This document shows, one piece after another, positions 1 through 7,294 of a DNA stretch of 64,000 bases. The notes beneath the pieces are model-generated. The model was not told the DNA's origin, did not search any database, and worked only from the letters and a program-made list of their open reading frames with translations. The stretch is taken from contig NZ_JAGVQR010000004.1 in NCBI RefSeq assembly GCF_018275325.1, positions 868,001 through 932,000 on the forward strand, given 5' to 3'. A program made the translations under genes and the position numbers. The DNA is from Nocardioides palaemonis. GTDB taxonomy: Bacteria; Actinomycetota; Actinomycetes; Propionibacteriales; Nocardioidaceae. Each line of letters starts with the position of its first letter. The stretch's first letter is position 1.

Positions 1-202
1 GCGCGGCCAGCAGGCTGGAGAACTCCCCCATGACCGACTTCGCCTCGTTCGGCTCGACCGATGCGAGCGCGGCGATCTCGGCGGAGATCGCCTCGACCTC
101 CTCCTCGCTCATGTGCGAGAGCACCTCGGCGGCACGCTCCTTGCCCAGCCGCACCAGCACGATGGCGGCCTTGCGGGCACCGGTGTTCGTCATCACGCTC
201 AT
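1..202 (-). CDS. fliG: Flagellar motor switch protein FliG, N-terminal part (cut by window edge)
   Basis: Only the first 67 or so codons are in the window, reading MSVMTNTGARKAAIVLVRLG and continuing with a helical segment ending near the left edge. The sequence matches the N-terminal domain of FliG, which attaches to the C-terminal tail of FliF and forms the rotor switch ring with FliM and FliN. The start at 202 overlaps the fliF stop by one base (TGATG), so the gene is translated directly after fliF. An ATG three codons further in is an alternative start. Gene order fliF-fliG is the usual one, which supports the call although most of the protein is missing. Confidence 0.85.
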   Translation of the reverse strand, partial: MSVMTNTGARKAAIVLVRLGKERAAEVLSHMSEEEVEAISAEIAALASVEPNEAKSVMGEFSSLLAA

Positions 203-1797
203 CAGGGACGCTCCACCAGCCAGCCGCGCAGCAGCGAGGCGACCTCGTCGGGCTGGCGCTCGACGAGCGCCATGAGCTCCTCGCGCATCTCGTCGGCCGG
301 CTCGACGGCGGCCAGGGCGAGCGCGGTCTGGGCCTCGGACTGCGCCGACTGGGCGGCCAGCGCGGCGCGGGCGGCCTGCTCCTGGCGCAGCTGCTCGACG
401 ACGTAGGACGTCGCCTCGTCGCGGGCCTTGGCCTGCTTGCGCTGCCGGCGCCAGGCCAGGCCGACCAGCAGCAGGACCAGGCCGCCCAGCGCACCGTTGC
501 GGATCATCGCGTTGCGGGCGTCCTTGGCGTCGGCGGCCTTCGCCGCCTTGAGCGCAGCGGCGTCCGCGTCGGCGACGGAGGTGTCGAAGGGCACCGACGA
601 GGTCTCGATGGTGTCGCCCCGCTTGGTGTCGAGGCCGATGGCCGAGGAGACCAGCGCGTTGATCTGGGCGGGGTCGACCGCGACCTTGGAGTTGGTGTCG
701 ATGACCACGGCGGCGTGGAGGGACTTGATCGAGCCGGGCGCGGTCTCGGACTGCTCGACCACCTTGTCGATGCCGTTCTCGCGCACCGTCGAGGAGTTGT
801 CGTAGGTCCCGTTGCCGGTCGTGGTGCCGGTGCCGAGGCCGGTGTTGGGTCCGACGACGCCGCTGGCGCCACCGTTCGGGGTGCCGGTGCCGTTGTAGGT
901 CTCGTTCTGCACCGACTCCGAGAGGACGGGGACCTTCTTGTCCTTGCCGTAGGTGGTGGTCTCGGTGGTCGTCTTGTCGAAGTCGAGCACCGCGGTGACC
1001 TGCACCGAGGAGTTGCCGGGGCCGAAGACCCGGTCGAGCATCGCCTGCGCCTTGGCCGAGAGCTGGTCCTGGTAGTCCTGCTGCTGGCGGTTCTGCGTGG
1101 TGGCGACGCCGGCGCCGGTGGCGCTCCCGTCCGAGAGCACCCGGCCGCTGGAGTCGGCGACGGTGACCTTCGACGGGTCGAGGCCGTCGATGCTGGACGC
1201 GACGAGGTGGACGATCGCCTGGACCTGGTCCTCGGAGAGCTGGACGCCGGCTCGGGTGTCGACCAGCACCGAGGCGGTCGCGGGGTCCTGCTGCTCGGCG
1301 AAGACCTGCTTGGGCGGGAGCGCGAGGTGCACGACGGCGGTGTCGACGCCGTCGATGGCCTCGATGGTCGTGGCGAGCTCGCCCTCCATGGCCCGCTTGA
1401 AGTCGGTCTGCTCCTTGAACTGCGAGGTCGAGATGTCCTGGCCGTCGAGGATCGAGTAGCCGCCGTCGCTGCCGCTGCTGGACGGGATGCCCTGGCCGCT
1501 GAGCGCGATGCGCTCGGAGTAGACCTGGTCCTGGGGCACCGAGATGGTCCCGCCGCCGTCACCGATCTCGTACTTCACGCCGTCGGCGTTGAGCTGCTCG
1601 ACGACCGCAGAGGCGTCCTCGGGCGAGAGGTCGGTGAAGAGCGGCGCGTAGGACGGCGCCGACGCCCAGCGGAACACCATGAACGCCGCCAGCAGCAGGG
1701 CGCTCGTGCCGACGATCGCGACGACCTTCTGCCCGGGGCTGAACAGCGCGAAGCCGCGCCGGTAGCGGTCCAGTGCTTGCGTGATCCCGGTCCTCAT
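202..1797 (-). CDS. fliF: Flagellar MS-ring protein FliF
   Basis: This 531-residue protein builds the MS ring in the cytoplasmic membrane, the base of the flagellar rotor and of the export gate. A first membrane segment spans about residues 25-44, followed by the YscJ/FliF ring-building region (about 46-225), a long low-complexity periplasmic stretch rich in Gly/Thr/Asn, and a second membrane segment at about 430-449. The cytoplasmic tail ends in a helix with RQPDEVASLLRGWL, the FliG-binding region. The start overlaps the fliE stop by four bases (ATGA) and its stop overlaps fliG, so it sits in the middle of a flgB-flgC-fliE-fliF-fliG operon. Confidence 0.97.
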   Translation of the reverse strand: MRTGITQALDRYRRGFALFSPGQKVVAIVGTSALLLAAFMVFRWASAPSYAPLFTDLSPEDASAVVEQLNADGVKYEIGDGGGTISVPQDQVYSERIALSGQGIPSSSGSDGGYSILDGQDISTSQFKEQTDFKRAMEGELATTIEAIDGVDTAVVHLALPPKQVFAEQQDPATASVLVDTRAGVQLSEDQVQAIVHLVASSIDGLDPSKVTVADSSGRVLSDGSATGAGVATTQNRQQQDYQDQLSAKAQAMLDRVFGPGNSSVQVTAVLDFDKTTTETTTYGKDKKVPVLSESVQNETYNGTGTPNGGASGVVGPNTGLGTGTTTGNGTYDNSSTVRENGIDKVVEQSETAPGSIKSLHAAVVIDTNSKVAVDPAQINALVSSAIGLDTKRGDTIETSSVPFDTSVADADAAALKAAKAADAKDARNAMIRNGALGGLVLLLVGLAWRRQRKQAKARDEATSYVVEQLRQEQAARAALAAQSAQSEAQTALALAAVEPADEMREELMALVERQPDEVASLLRGWLVERP

Positions 1798-2120
1798 CCG
1801 ACCTGCATCCTCATGATCTCGCTGAACGACTCGATGGCCTTGTTGCGCACGGCGACGGTGAGCTTGGTGGCCACCTCGGCCTCACTGGCGGCCAGCGTGT
1901 AGTCGTGGATGTTGGGCAGGGTGCCGGACGCGGCGCGGACCGCGAGCGTGTCGGCGTTGTCCTGCAGCCCCTCGAGGCGCTGGATCCCGTCGAGGACCAT
2001 GCTGCCGAAGTCGGGGCCCTTCGTCGCCGCGGTCGCCGAGGGGGCAACCGGCGCGGGTGCCGCGACGGCGGGTGCGGCGAGCGGGGTGAACCCGATCGAC
2101 TCGATGCCACCGATGCTCAT
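1794..2120 (-). CDS. fliE: Flagellar hook-basal body protein FliE
   Basis: The 108-residue product fits FliE, the small protein that joins the MS ring to the proximal rod. The N-terminal 40 residues are Ala/Pro-rich and poorly conserved. The C-terminal half carries the conserved pattern, including IHDYTLAASEAEVATKLTVA and a terminal EIMRMQVG. The start overlaps the flgC stop by one base and the end overlaps fliF by four bases, so translation is coupled on both sides. Confidence 0.95.
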   Translation of the reverse strand: MSIGGIESIGFTPLAAPAVAAPAPVAPSATAATKGPDFGSMVLDGIQRLEGLQDNADTLAVRAASGTLPNIHDYTLAASEAEVATKLTVAVRNKAIESFSEIMRMQVG

Positions 2121-2512
2121 CAGCGCTGTCCGATCTGGAGTGCCGCGGCGTAGGTGTCCTGTGCGGTCTTGGTGACCTGGACGGACGCCTGGAAGCCGCG
2201 CTGGGCCTGGACGAGGGAGGTCATCTGCACCGACATGTCCATGGCGGGCGTCTTGACGTAGCCGTTGGCGTCGGCCAGCGGGTGGTCGGGCGCGTACTCC
2301 ATGATCCCGTTGGGGTCGCCGGCCTCGATGCCGGAGACCTCGACGCCGCCCTCGGGCAGGGCCGTCGCGACGACCATCTGCTCCTGGAAGGCGTCCTGGT
2401 TGGTGGCCGTGACGGTGTTGGCGTTGGCGATGTTGTTGGCGAGCGCGTCGAGCCAGGTCTGGTGCATGCCCAGGCTGCTGTTGGCGATGCGCAGCATGTC
2501 GAAGGCGCCCAT
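2120..2512 (-). CDS. flgC: Flagellar proximal rod protein FlgC
   Basis: FlgC is a component of the proximal rod. The 130-residue product has the rod-protein N-terminal motif LDALANNIANANTVT at about residues 20-34 and the matching C-terminal coiled-coil segment MTSLVQAQRGFQASVQVTKT near the end. It is co-translated with flgB and fliE through one-base stop/start overlaps. Confidence 0.96.
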   Translation of the reverse strand: MGAFDMLRIANSSLGMHQTWLDALANNIANANTVTATNQDAFQEQMVVATALPEGGVEVSGIEAGDPNGIMEYAPDHPLADANGYVKTPAMDMSVQMTSLVQAQRGFQASVQVTKTAQDTYAAALQIGQR

Positions 2513-2871
2513 CAGACCGCGCCCGCCGCGGTGGTGATCATCGAGAACCGGTCGGAGACCGCCCGGGTGACCATCTGGTACTGGAACTGGGTCTGCATCG
2601 CCGCGAGCGACTCCTTGCGGAGGTCGACGTTGTTGCCGTCGAGGCCCGCGGGCGCGTCGGTCGGGACGGAGGTCGGGGTGATGCCGCCGGCCGGCATCTC
2701 GCCTCGCTGGAGGGCGGAGGCGAGCGAGGACTCGAAGTCGACCGCGCGGGCGCGGAAGCCCGGGGTGTCGACGTTCGCGATGTTGTCGGCGATCACGTTC
2801 TGCCGGGTCGCGAGGCCGTCGAGGGCGGTCGCGAGCACCGAGGAGACGGCGTCGGGCATGCCGATGGACAC
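2512..2871 (-). CDS. flgB: Flagellar basal-body rod protein FlgB
   Basis: FlgB forms part of the proximal rod. I place the start at a GTG at 2871, giving 119 residues, because AGGAGG lies six bases upstream. A longer frame running upstream would need a start inside GC-rich hairpins and has no comparable ribosome-binding site. The rod motif NVIADNIANVDTPGFR is at about residues 24-39 and the C-terminal helix ends in RFSMITTAAGAV. It is the first gene of the flgBC-fliEFG operon. The 214-base leader region upstream carries two perfect inverted repeats, one with GGA in its loop (see 2921-2939). Confidence 0.94.
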   Translation of the reverse strand: MSIGMPDAVSSVLATALDGLATRQNVIADNIANVDTPGFRARAVDFESSLASALQRGEMPAGGITPTSVPTDAPAGLDGNNVDLRKESLAAMQTQFQYQMVTRAVSDRFSMITTAAGAV

Positions 2872-2920
2872 GGGGGTCCTCCTGCTGGAGAAGGGCGGCC
2901 GGTCCATCGGCGCGAAGGGG

Positions 2921-2939
2921 GTGAGCACTCCTTGCTCAC
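2921..2939 (-). promoter_or_regulatory. Leader hairpin with GGA loop upstream of flgB (candidate CsrA site)
   Basis: On the minus strand the bases read GTGAGCA-AGGAG-TGCTCAC, a perfect 7-bp stem with a 5-base loop containing GGA, 49 bases upstream of the flgB GTG. GGA exposed in a small hairpin loop is the known recognition feature of CsrA, which is encoded in this cluster. A second inverted repeat, TCGGCCC-GGT-GGGCCGA (2948-2964), lies just upstream. A protein-binding DNA operator is an alternative reading. Confidence 0.45.
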
Positions 2940-3012
2940 GTGCTGCATCGGCCCGGTGGGCCGACAGATGAGGAGTTGGGGGAGGCGAGGGTCGAGAACC
3001 ACCCGAACGGGT

Positions 3013-3046
3013 CATGCCGGCACCACCCGGAGGTGGTGCCGGCATG
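3013..3046 (-). terminator. Strong hairpin after the fliD-fliS-fliT-like genes
   Basis: CATGCCGGCACCACC and GGTGGTGCCGGCATG form a perfect 15-bp stem with a 4-base loop. It lies 40 bases beyond the stop of the FliT-like gene in the direction of minus-strand transcription, and before flgB. There is no T-run, as is common in high-GC actinobacteria. It probably separates the fliDS transcript from the flgB operon. Confidence 0.55.
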
Positions 3047-3062
3047 GTCAGGCCCGACGTCG

Positions 3063-3100
3063 GGCCGAGATGTCAGGCCGAGATGTCAGGCCGAGATGTC
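3063..3100. repeat. Three tandem copies of a 13-bp unit at the end of the FliT-like gene
   Basis: GGCCGAGATGTCA occurs at 3063-3075 and 3076-3088, and its first 12 bases again at 3089-3100. The third copy encodes the last residues of the FliT-like protein and the second contains its stop codon, so the array looks like a short local duplication around the gene end. Confidence 0.8.
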
Positions 3101-3424
3101 GACGTAGACCGGGGCGCGGTCCACGGGGCGCAGCTGCGCGAGCCCGACGCGGGTCTGCTCGAGCGCCCGGGCCAGGCCCTCGCGCACGACGTCCTGGCGC
3201 CTGAGCAGGTCACGCGCCCGGGCCACCAGGGCGTCCGGGATCGGACCGCCGGTCTGCGGCGGGACCCAGGCGCCCGAGGCGGCGGGGACCGACGTGTCGC
3301 CGTCGAGGGGGCCGGTGAGCATCCGCTCGGCGACCCGGACGTCGTGCTCGAGCGCCTCGAGGGCGTCGCGCCACGAGCGCACCACGTCGGCGAGGTCGTC
3401 GTCGCCGGGGAGCCGGCCGATCAT
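3086..3424 (-). CDS. Small flagellar-cluster protein, possibly FliT-like chaperone
   Basis: The reading frame gives 112 residues from an ATG that overlaps the fliS stop by four bases (ATGA). An upstream extension within fliS is open but unlikely. The product is almost entirely charged, amphipathic helix (for example ADVVRSWRDALEALEHDV and ARARDLLRRQDVVREGLARA) with no membrane segment or known motif. In many bacteria a small helical export chaperone, FliT, follows fliS, and size, fold and position agree with that. I do not see sequence similarity strong enough to name it. Confidence 0.75.
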   Translation of the reverse strand: MIGRLPGDDDLADVVRSWRDALEALEHDVRVAERMLTGPLDGDTSVPAASGAWVPPQTGGPIPDALVARARDLLRRQDVVREGLARALEQTRVGLAQLRPVDRAPVYVDISA

Positions 3425-3822
3425 GCCGACCGCGCGGTGTCGAGCGCGGCACGGCGCCACGCGTCGCCGAGGCCCTCGACGAGACCGAGGCAGTGGCGGG
3501 TGCGCTCGACGTCGCGCTCGACGTTGGCCTTCACCAGCTGCACCATCAGGTGGGCGTAGAGGCTGTTGAGCGCCGGGCCGCCCTCCCAGACCTCCGGCCG
3601 CAGCGACGACTGCAGCTCGGCGACGATCGCCTGGGCGTGCAGCAGCTGCTCGTGCGCCTCGGCGTGGTCACCGGACTCCTGGGCACCGATGGCGCGCTGG
3701 CAGTCGAGGGCGAGGCGGTCGTAGAGCATGACCAGCAGCCGCGCGGGGCTGGCGGTCTCGACCGACGCCTGGAGGTAGGAGGCGGAGGAGGCGGTGCCGG
3801 AGTAGGCGGATGCGTAGGCCAT
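3421..3822 (-). CDS. fliS: Flagellin export chaperone FliS
   Basis: FliS binds the C-terminus of flagellin in the cytoplasm, prevents early polymerisation and delivers it to the export gate. The 133-residue product has the family core ETASPARLLVMLYDRLALDC at about residues 22-41 followed by helices of the four-helix bundle. It starts ten bases after the fliD stop and overlaps the following small gene by four bases, giving a fliD-fliS-fliT-like unit. Length is typical for the family. Confidence 0.95.
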   Translation of the reverse strand: MAYASAYSGTASSASYLQASVETASPARLLVMLYDRLALDCQRAIGAQESGDHAEAHEQLLHAQAIVAELQSSLRPEVWEGGPALNSLYAHLMVQLVKANVERDVERTRHCLGLVEGLGDAWRRAALDTARSA

Positions 3823-3832
3823 GGGGGTGTCC

Positions 3833-5164
3833 TTATCCCGAGGTCGTGAGGGAGGAGATCTGGCTGGACAGCCACGACGACTGGCTGTTCATCTGGTTGA
3901 GCGCCGTCTCCATCGCGGTGAACTGCCGGGTGAGCGTGGAGCGCCGCAGCTCGAGGCGGATGTCCCAGTCGGCGATGTCGTTGCCGAGGCGGGTGATCGT
4001 GTCGTTGCGGCCGGTGATCGAGGTGGTGAGGGTGCCGTCGACCCGGTCGCTGGCCGCCTTCGCCGCGGCACCGAGACGGGTGACGAAGCCGGTGCCCGAC
4101 GCGGTGAGCCGGGTCTGCACGGAGGTCGGGTCGGCGGTGTAGGCCTTCTGGAAGGCCGACTCGTCGAGGACCAGCTTGCCGTAGCGGTCGGTCTGGATGC
4201 CGAGGTCGGCCAGGCTGGTGCCGTCGCCGGGGAACACGCTGTTGATCAGCTGGTCGCGGACCGTGCGGACGTTGGTGTCGCCCGCGAGCGGGCCCCGCGT
4301 GCCGGTGCCGCTGGCCTTGCTCTGGGTGTCGATGTCCGCGAGCACGGAGTTGACCGCGTCGATGATGCCCTTGAGCGCCTTCGAGGCCGCGGACTGGTCC
4401 CGGGCCAGCACCACCTCGGAGGTGGTGCCGGCCGTGGCGCCGGCCGCGAGCGTGACGGTGACCCCTGGCACCAGGTCCGAGAAGGTGTTGGACGAGGACG
4501 TGGCAGTGATCGTGTCCCCGACCGTGACCTGGGCGTCGCGGCCGGCGCGGACCGTCGCCCCGCCCAGCAGGGCGGAGCCGTCCGTGGCGGTGAGGGTGAA
4601 GTCTTCCTCGGCCCCCGTGGCCGAGGACTCCACCACCAACCGGTACTGGTCGGTGCCCACCTTCACCGCGGTGGCCCGCACGCCGGTGGCGTTGGCCGGG
4701 TCGTTGAGCGCGGTGACCAGGCCGGCGAGCGTGCCGTCGGTGGTGAGGTCGAGCGGCGTCGAGCCGTCGAGCCGGTCCAGGCGGACGGTGGTCGGCACGG
4801 TGCCGGCCGTGGTGCGCCCGACCGTGTCGGCGAGCTCGAGGCGGTGGGTCGTCGCGGTCTGGTCGACCCGGAGCGAGAACGACCCGGGGCCCGCCGACGT
4901 GGTCGCCGAGACGGCGACCTTGGTGTCCGAGCTGGTCGCGGTGACCGGGTTCCAGGCCGACGCCTTGCCGAGGTCGGTCGCCAGGGTGGCGAGCGCGGCG
5001 AGCTTGGTGTTGATTCCCTGCAGGATCGTGACGATCGACTTCTCCGACGTCTGGCGCGTCTTGAGCCGGGTCTGGGAGGACGCCTCGAGCTGCATGAACT
5101 GGTCGATGATCGACGCGGTGTCCAGGCCGCTGCCGAGGCCGCTCACGCTGGCCGATGAGCTCAT
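3833..5164 (-). CDS. fliD: Flagellar filament cap protein FliD (HAP2)
   Basis: FliD caps the growing filament and folds incoming flagellin subunits. The 443-residue product starts with the D0 segment SVSGLGSGLDTASIIDQFMQ and ends with the heptad-like C-terminal helix containing RLELRRSTLTRQFTAMETAL. The middle is Thr/Ala/Gly-rich, as expected for the exposed D2-D3 domains. GGAGGACGACG precedes the ATG. It is separated from fliC by a hairpin and followed at once by fliS. Confidence 0.96.
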   Translation of the reverse strand: MSSSASVSGLGSGLDTASIIDQFMQLEASSQTRLKTRQTSEKSIVTILQGINTKLAALATLATDLGKASAWNPVTATSSDTKVAVSATTSAGPGSFSLRVDQTATTHRLELADTVGRTTAGTVPTTVRLDRLDGSTPLDLTTDGTLAGLVTALNDPANATGVRATAVKVGTDQYRLVVESSATGAEEDFTLTATDGSALLGGATVRAGRDAQVTVGDTITATSSSNTFSDLVPGVTVTLAAGATAGTTSEVVLARDQSAASKALKGIIDAVNSVLADIDTQSKASGTGTRGPLAGDTNVRTVRDQLINSVFPGDGTSLADLGIQTDRYGKLVLDESAFQKAYTADPTSVQTRLTASGTGFVTRLGAAAKAASDRVDGTLTTSITGRNDTITRLGNDIADWDIRLELRRSTLTRQFTAMETALNQMNSQSSWLSSQISSLTTSG

Positions 5165-5200
5165 CGTCGTCCTCCGTCGTTGGATCCCGGGGACCCGGTG

Positions 5201-5228
5201 GCCGGGCCGGTCGTGCGACCGGCCCGGC
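5201..5228 (-). terminator. Hairpin between fliC and fliD
   Basis: GCCGGGCCGGTCG and CGACCGGCCCGGC form a perfect 13-bp GC stem with only two unpaired bases, 34 bases past the fliC stop. It would end the abundant flagellin transcript before fliD. No T-run follows. Confidence 0.6.
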
Positions 5229-5261
5229 TACCGCGGTCGTGCTGTCCCGTCAGCGCTGCTG

Positions 5262-6059
5262 TCAGCGCAGGAGGGAGAGGACGCCCTGCGAGGCCTGGTT
5301 GGCCTGCGCCAGCATGGCCGTGCCGGCCTGGGAGAGGATCTGCGAGCGGGTGAAGCCCATCATCTCCTGCGCCATGTCGGTGTCGCGGATCCGCGACTCC
5401 GACGCCGACAGGTTCTCGATCGCCACGTTCACGTTGTTGATGGTGTGCTCGAAGCGGTTCTGCGTCGCACCGAGGTCGGCGCGCTGGGTGGAGACCTCGG
5501 TGATGGCCTCCTGCAGGGTGTTGCTGTCGGTGATGTCGATCGCAGCCATCGCGGTGCCGGCGGTGAAGTCGGCGAGCGCGGTGGCCGAGACGTCGATCGT
5601 GTCGGTGCTGTCGTAGCCCACCTGGAAGGTCAGCGCCGTGCCACCGAACAGGTCGGTGCCGTTGAACTTGGTGTTGTCCTTGATCCGGGTGATCTCGTCC
5701 TTGAGCGCGGTGAACTCCGAGCTCAGCGCCGCCTGCGAGTCGGTGCCCTGGGTGCCGTTGTTGTACTGCACGGCGAGGTCGTTCATGCGCTGCAGCATGG
5801 AGTGGACCTCGGTGAGCGCGCCTTCAGCGGTCTGCACGAGGCTGACGCCGTCCTGGGCGTTGCGGGCGCCGACCTTCAGGCCGCCGACCTGCGAGCGCAG
5901 GCCCTCGGAGATGGCCAGGCCGGCCGCGTCGTCGGCGGCGCGGTTGATCCGGAAGCCGGAGGACAGCTTCTCGAGCGACTTCGACATCTGGCCCTGCGTG
6001 ACCGACAGGTTGCGGTACGAGTTGGCGGCGTCGATGTTCTGGTTGATGCGAAGACCCAT
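5262..6059 (-). CDS. fliC: Flagellin (short form)
   Basis: The filament subunit. I use the ATG at 6059 (265 residues), which opens the classical flagellin N-terminus MGLRINQNIDAANSYRNL and has AAGGA seven bases upstream. A longer open frame reaches 6212 but would run through the regulatory leader. Residues 1-140 (with LSSGFRINRAADDAAGLAIS) and the last 90 (ending QANQASQGVLSLLR) are the paired D0/D1 helices. Only about 60 residues lie between them, so the outer D2/D3 domains are essentially absent and the filament should be thin and smooth. It is a single-gene unit flanked by a hairpin and a 156-base leader. Confidence 0.97.
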   Translation of the reverse strand: MGLRINQNIDAANSYRNLSVTQGQMSKSLEKLSSGFRINRAADDAAGLAISEGLRSQVGGLKVGARNAQDGVSLVQTAEGALTEVHSMLQRMNDLAVQYNNGTQGTDSQAALSSEFTALKDEITRIKDNTKFNGTDLFGGTALTFQVGYDSTDTIDVSATALADFTAGTAMAAIDITDSNTLQEAITEVSTQRADLGATQNRFEHTINNVNVAIENLSASESRIRDTDMAQEMMGFTRSQILSQAGTAMLAQANQASQGVLSLLR

Positions 6060-6066
6060 GATGGAT

Positions 6067-6114
6067 TCCTTCCGTGGTTTCTGAGTCACGAGCTGGAGTC
6101 CGTCCGTGGACTCC
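6067..6114 (-). promoter_or_regulatory. Flagellin leader: candidate double CsrA-binding site
   Basis: In the fliC transcript GGAGUCC-ACGGAC-GGACUCC (6114 to 6095) folds a perfect 7-bp stem with a six-base loop holding GGA, 35 bases before the start codon. Downstream, CACGGAAGGA (6076 to 6067) holds two further GGA triplets, one forming the Shine-Dalgarno sequence. A hairpin-loop GGA plus a second GGA over the ribosome-binding site is the arrangement by which CsrA blocks hag translation in Bacillus. csrA and fliW lie 4 kb away. The pairing is seen directly; CsrA binding is inferred. Confidence 0.6.
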
Positions 6115-6215
6115 GTCGAGGTCCTGTTCGGCGGGCCCGGGTCCCACCTGAGGGTTTCGAGGGAGATTCTTTCGACGCGCTTCGCAGCCTCGTCGTCCTC
6201 GCGCCGGGACATGGC

Positions 6216-7106
6216 TCAGGCGCTGGTGGCGACCCGGGGCACGTAGGTGCGCGCGACGGCGGCGTGGCGGTCGGCCACGGCGGCGAAGTACGCCTCGCGG
6301 CGACGCGCGGCGACACCGTCGGGTCGGTCGTGGGCGGGGACCAGCTCGGGGGCCAGCTGGGAGTTGAGGCCGTCGCGCAGCAGGACCATCGCCTCGGCGC
6401 GCAGCTGGGAGATCCGCGACTCGGTGACACCGAGCTCGGCGGCGAGCTCGGCCATCGGCCGCTCCTCCAGGAAGTAGCCCTGCACCACCCGGCGCAGCCG
6501 CTCGGGGAGCTCGGCCACGGCCTCGGAGAGGTAGGTGAGCAGCTCGGTGTGCTCGAGCGCCTGCTCCGGCGTCGGGGTGGACGACGGCCTCGAGTCGGCG
6601 TAGGACCCGTGCTCGTCGCCGGCCTCCAGCGACATCACCTGGGCGCGGGCGAGGTCCTCGCGGTTGGCCAGCACCTCCTCCACCGGGATGCCGTGCGCCG
6701 AGGCGAGCTCGGCGTCGGTGGGCACGCGGCCCAGGGTGTGGGTGAGGCGCATCCGCGTCTCGTCGAGGTTGCGGGCGGTCCGGCGGACCGAGCGTGTCGC
6801 CCAGTCCACGCCGCGCAGCTCGTCGAGCAGCGCGCCCCGGACACGGGTCGCGGCGTAGCGGGCGAACGGCACGCCCCGCGCGGCGTCGAAGCCGCGGGCC
6901 GCCATCACGAGGGCCGTCAGGCCCGCGGAGGTCAGGTCGTCGCGGTCGACGTGCGCCGGGACCCGGGAGAGCACCTCGCGGACCAGGTGGCCGACGAGCG
7001 GGATGTGCTGGGTCACCAGGTCGTCCTGGTCGGGCGTCTCCAGGGGGAGGGAGACGGCGCCCGACGGGGCGAGGGAGGCGGCGGGGGAAGCTGCGGGGGT
7101 GGTCAC
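6216..7106 (-). CDS. fliA: Flagellar RNA polymerase sigma factor (FliA/WhiG type, sigma-28)
   Basis: The gene encodes a group 3 sigma factor for late flagellar promoters. From the GTG at 7106 (AAGG eight bases upstream) it has 296 residues. Region 2 contains RGALLDELRGVDWATRSVRR (about residues 112-131), a FliA/WhiG signature. Region 4 contains ELPERLRRVVQGYF and the helix-turn-helix MAELAAELGVTESRISQLRA at about residues 213-232. The first 24 residues are Ala/Pro-rich. It is divergent from flgN across 188 bases and lies upstream of fliC in the same orientation. I did not find a convincing sigma-28 promoter (TAAA-N15-GCCGATAA) before fliC. Confidence 0.93.
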   Translation of the reverse strand: MTTPAASPAASLAPSGAVSLPLETPDQDDLVTQHIPLVGHLVREVLSRVPAHVDRDDLTSAGLTALVMAARGFDAARGVPFARYAATRVRGALLDELRGVDWATRSVRRTARNLDETRMRLTHTLGRVPTDAELASAHGIPVEEVLANREDLARAQVMSLEAGDEHGSYADSRPSSTPTPEQALEHTELLTYLSEAVAELPERLRRVVQGYFLEERPMAELAAELGVTESRISQLRAEAMVLLRDGLNSQLAPELVPAHDRPDGVAARRREAYFAAVADRHAAVARTYVPRVATSA

Positions 7107-7294
7107 GGGTCGAGCCTTGTGGAGCCCGAGGGAGTTTGTTACCGATTCGAGGAGGAAGGGGTCAAAGGAGTAACAGAACGGGGACCGACGTCCCACACGA
7201 CCATGGCCCGTTCGGACTATGCGGTTACCACCTGCACCGTGCGTGCACACGTGGCACGTCCCGGTCAAAACCTCGGGGAAGTCCTCAGGTCACC

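Noticed and set aside
61..1902. Long plus-strand open frame opposite fliF
   Set aside because: It is a shadow of fliF caused by high GC at third positions. Its protein is Arg/Gly/Leu-rich without domains, and fliF is unambiguous.
2512..3045. Longer flgB product starting at 3045
   Set aside because: It would translate through the strong hairpin at 3013-3046 and the leader. The GTG at 2871 has an ideal ribosome-binding site.
6060..6215. Sigma-28 promoter for flagellin (GCCGAACA as -10)
   Set aside because: GCCGAACA is present, but no TAAA-like -35 lies at 15 bases, so the match is not better than chance.
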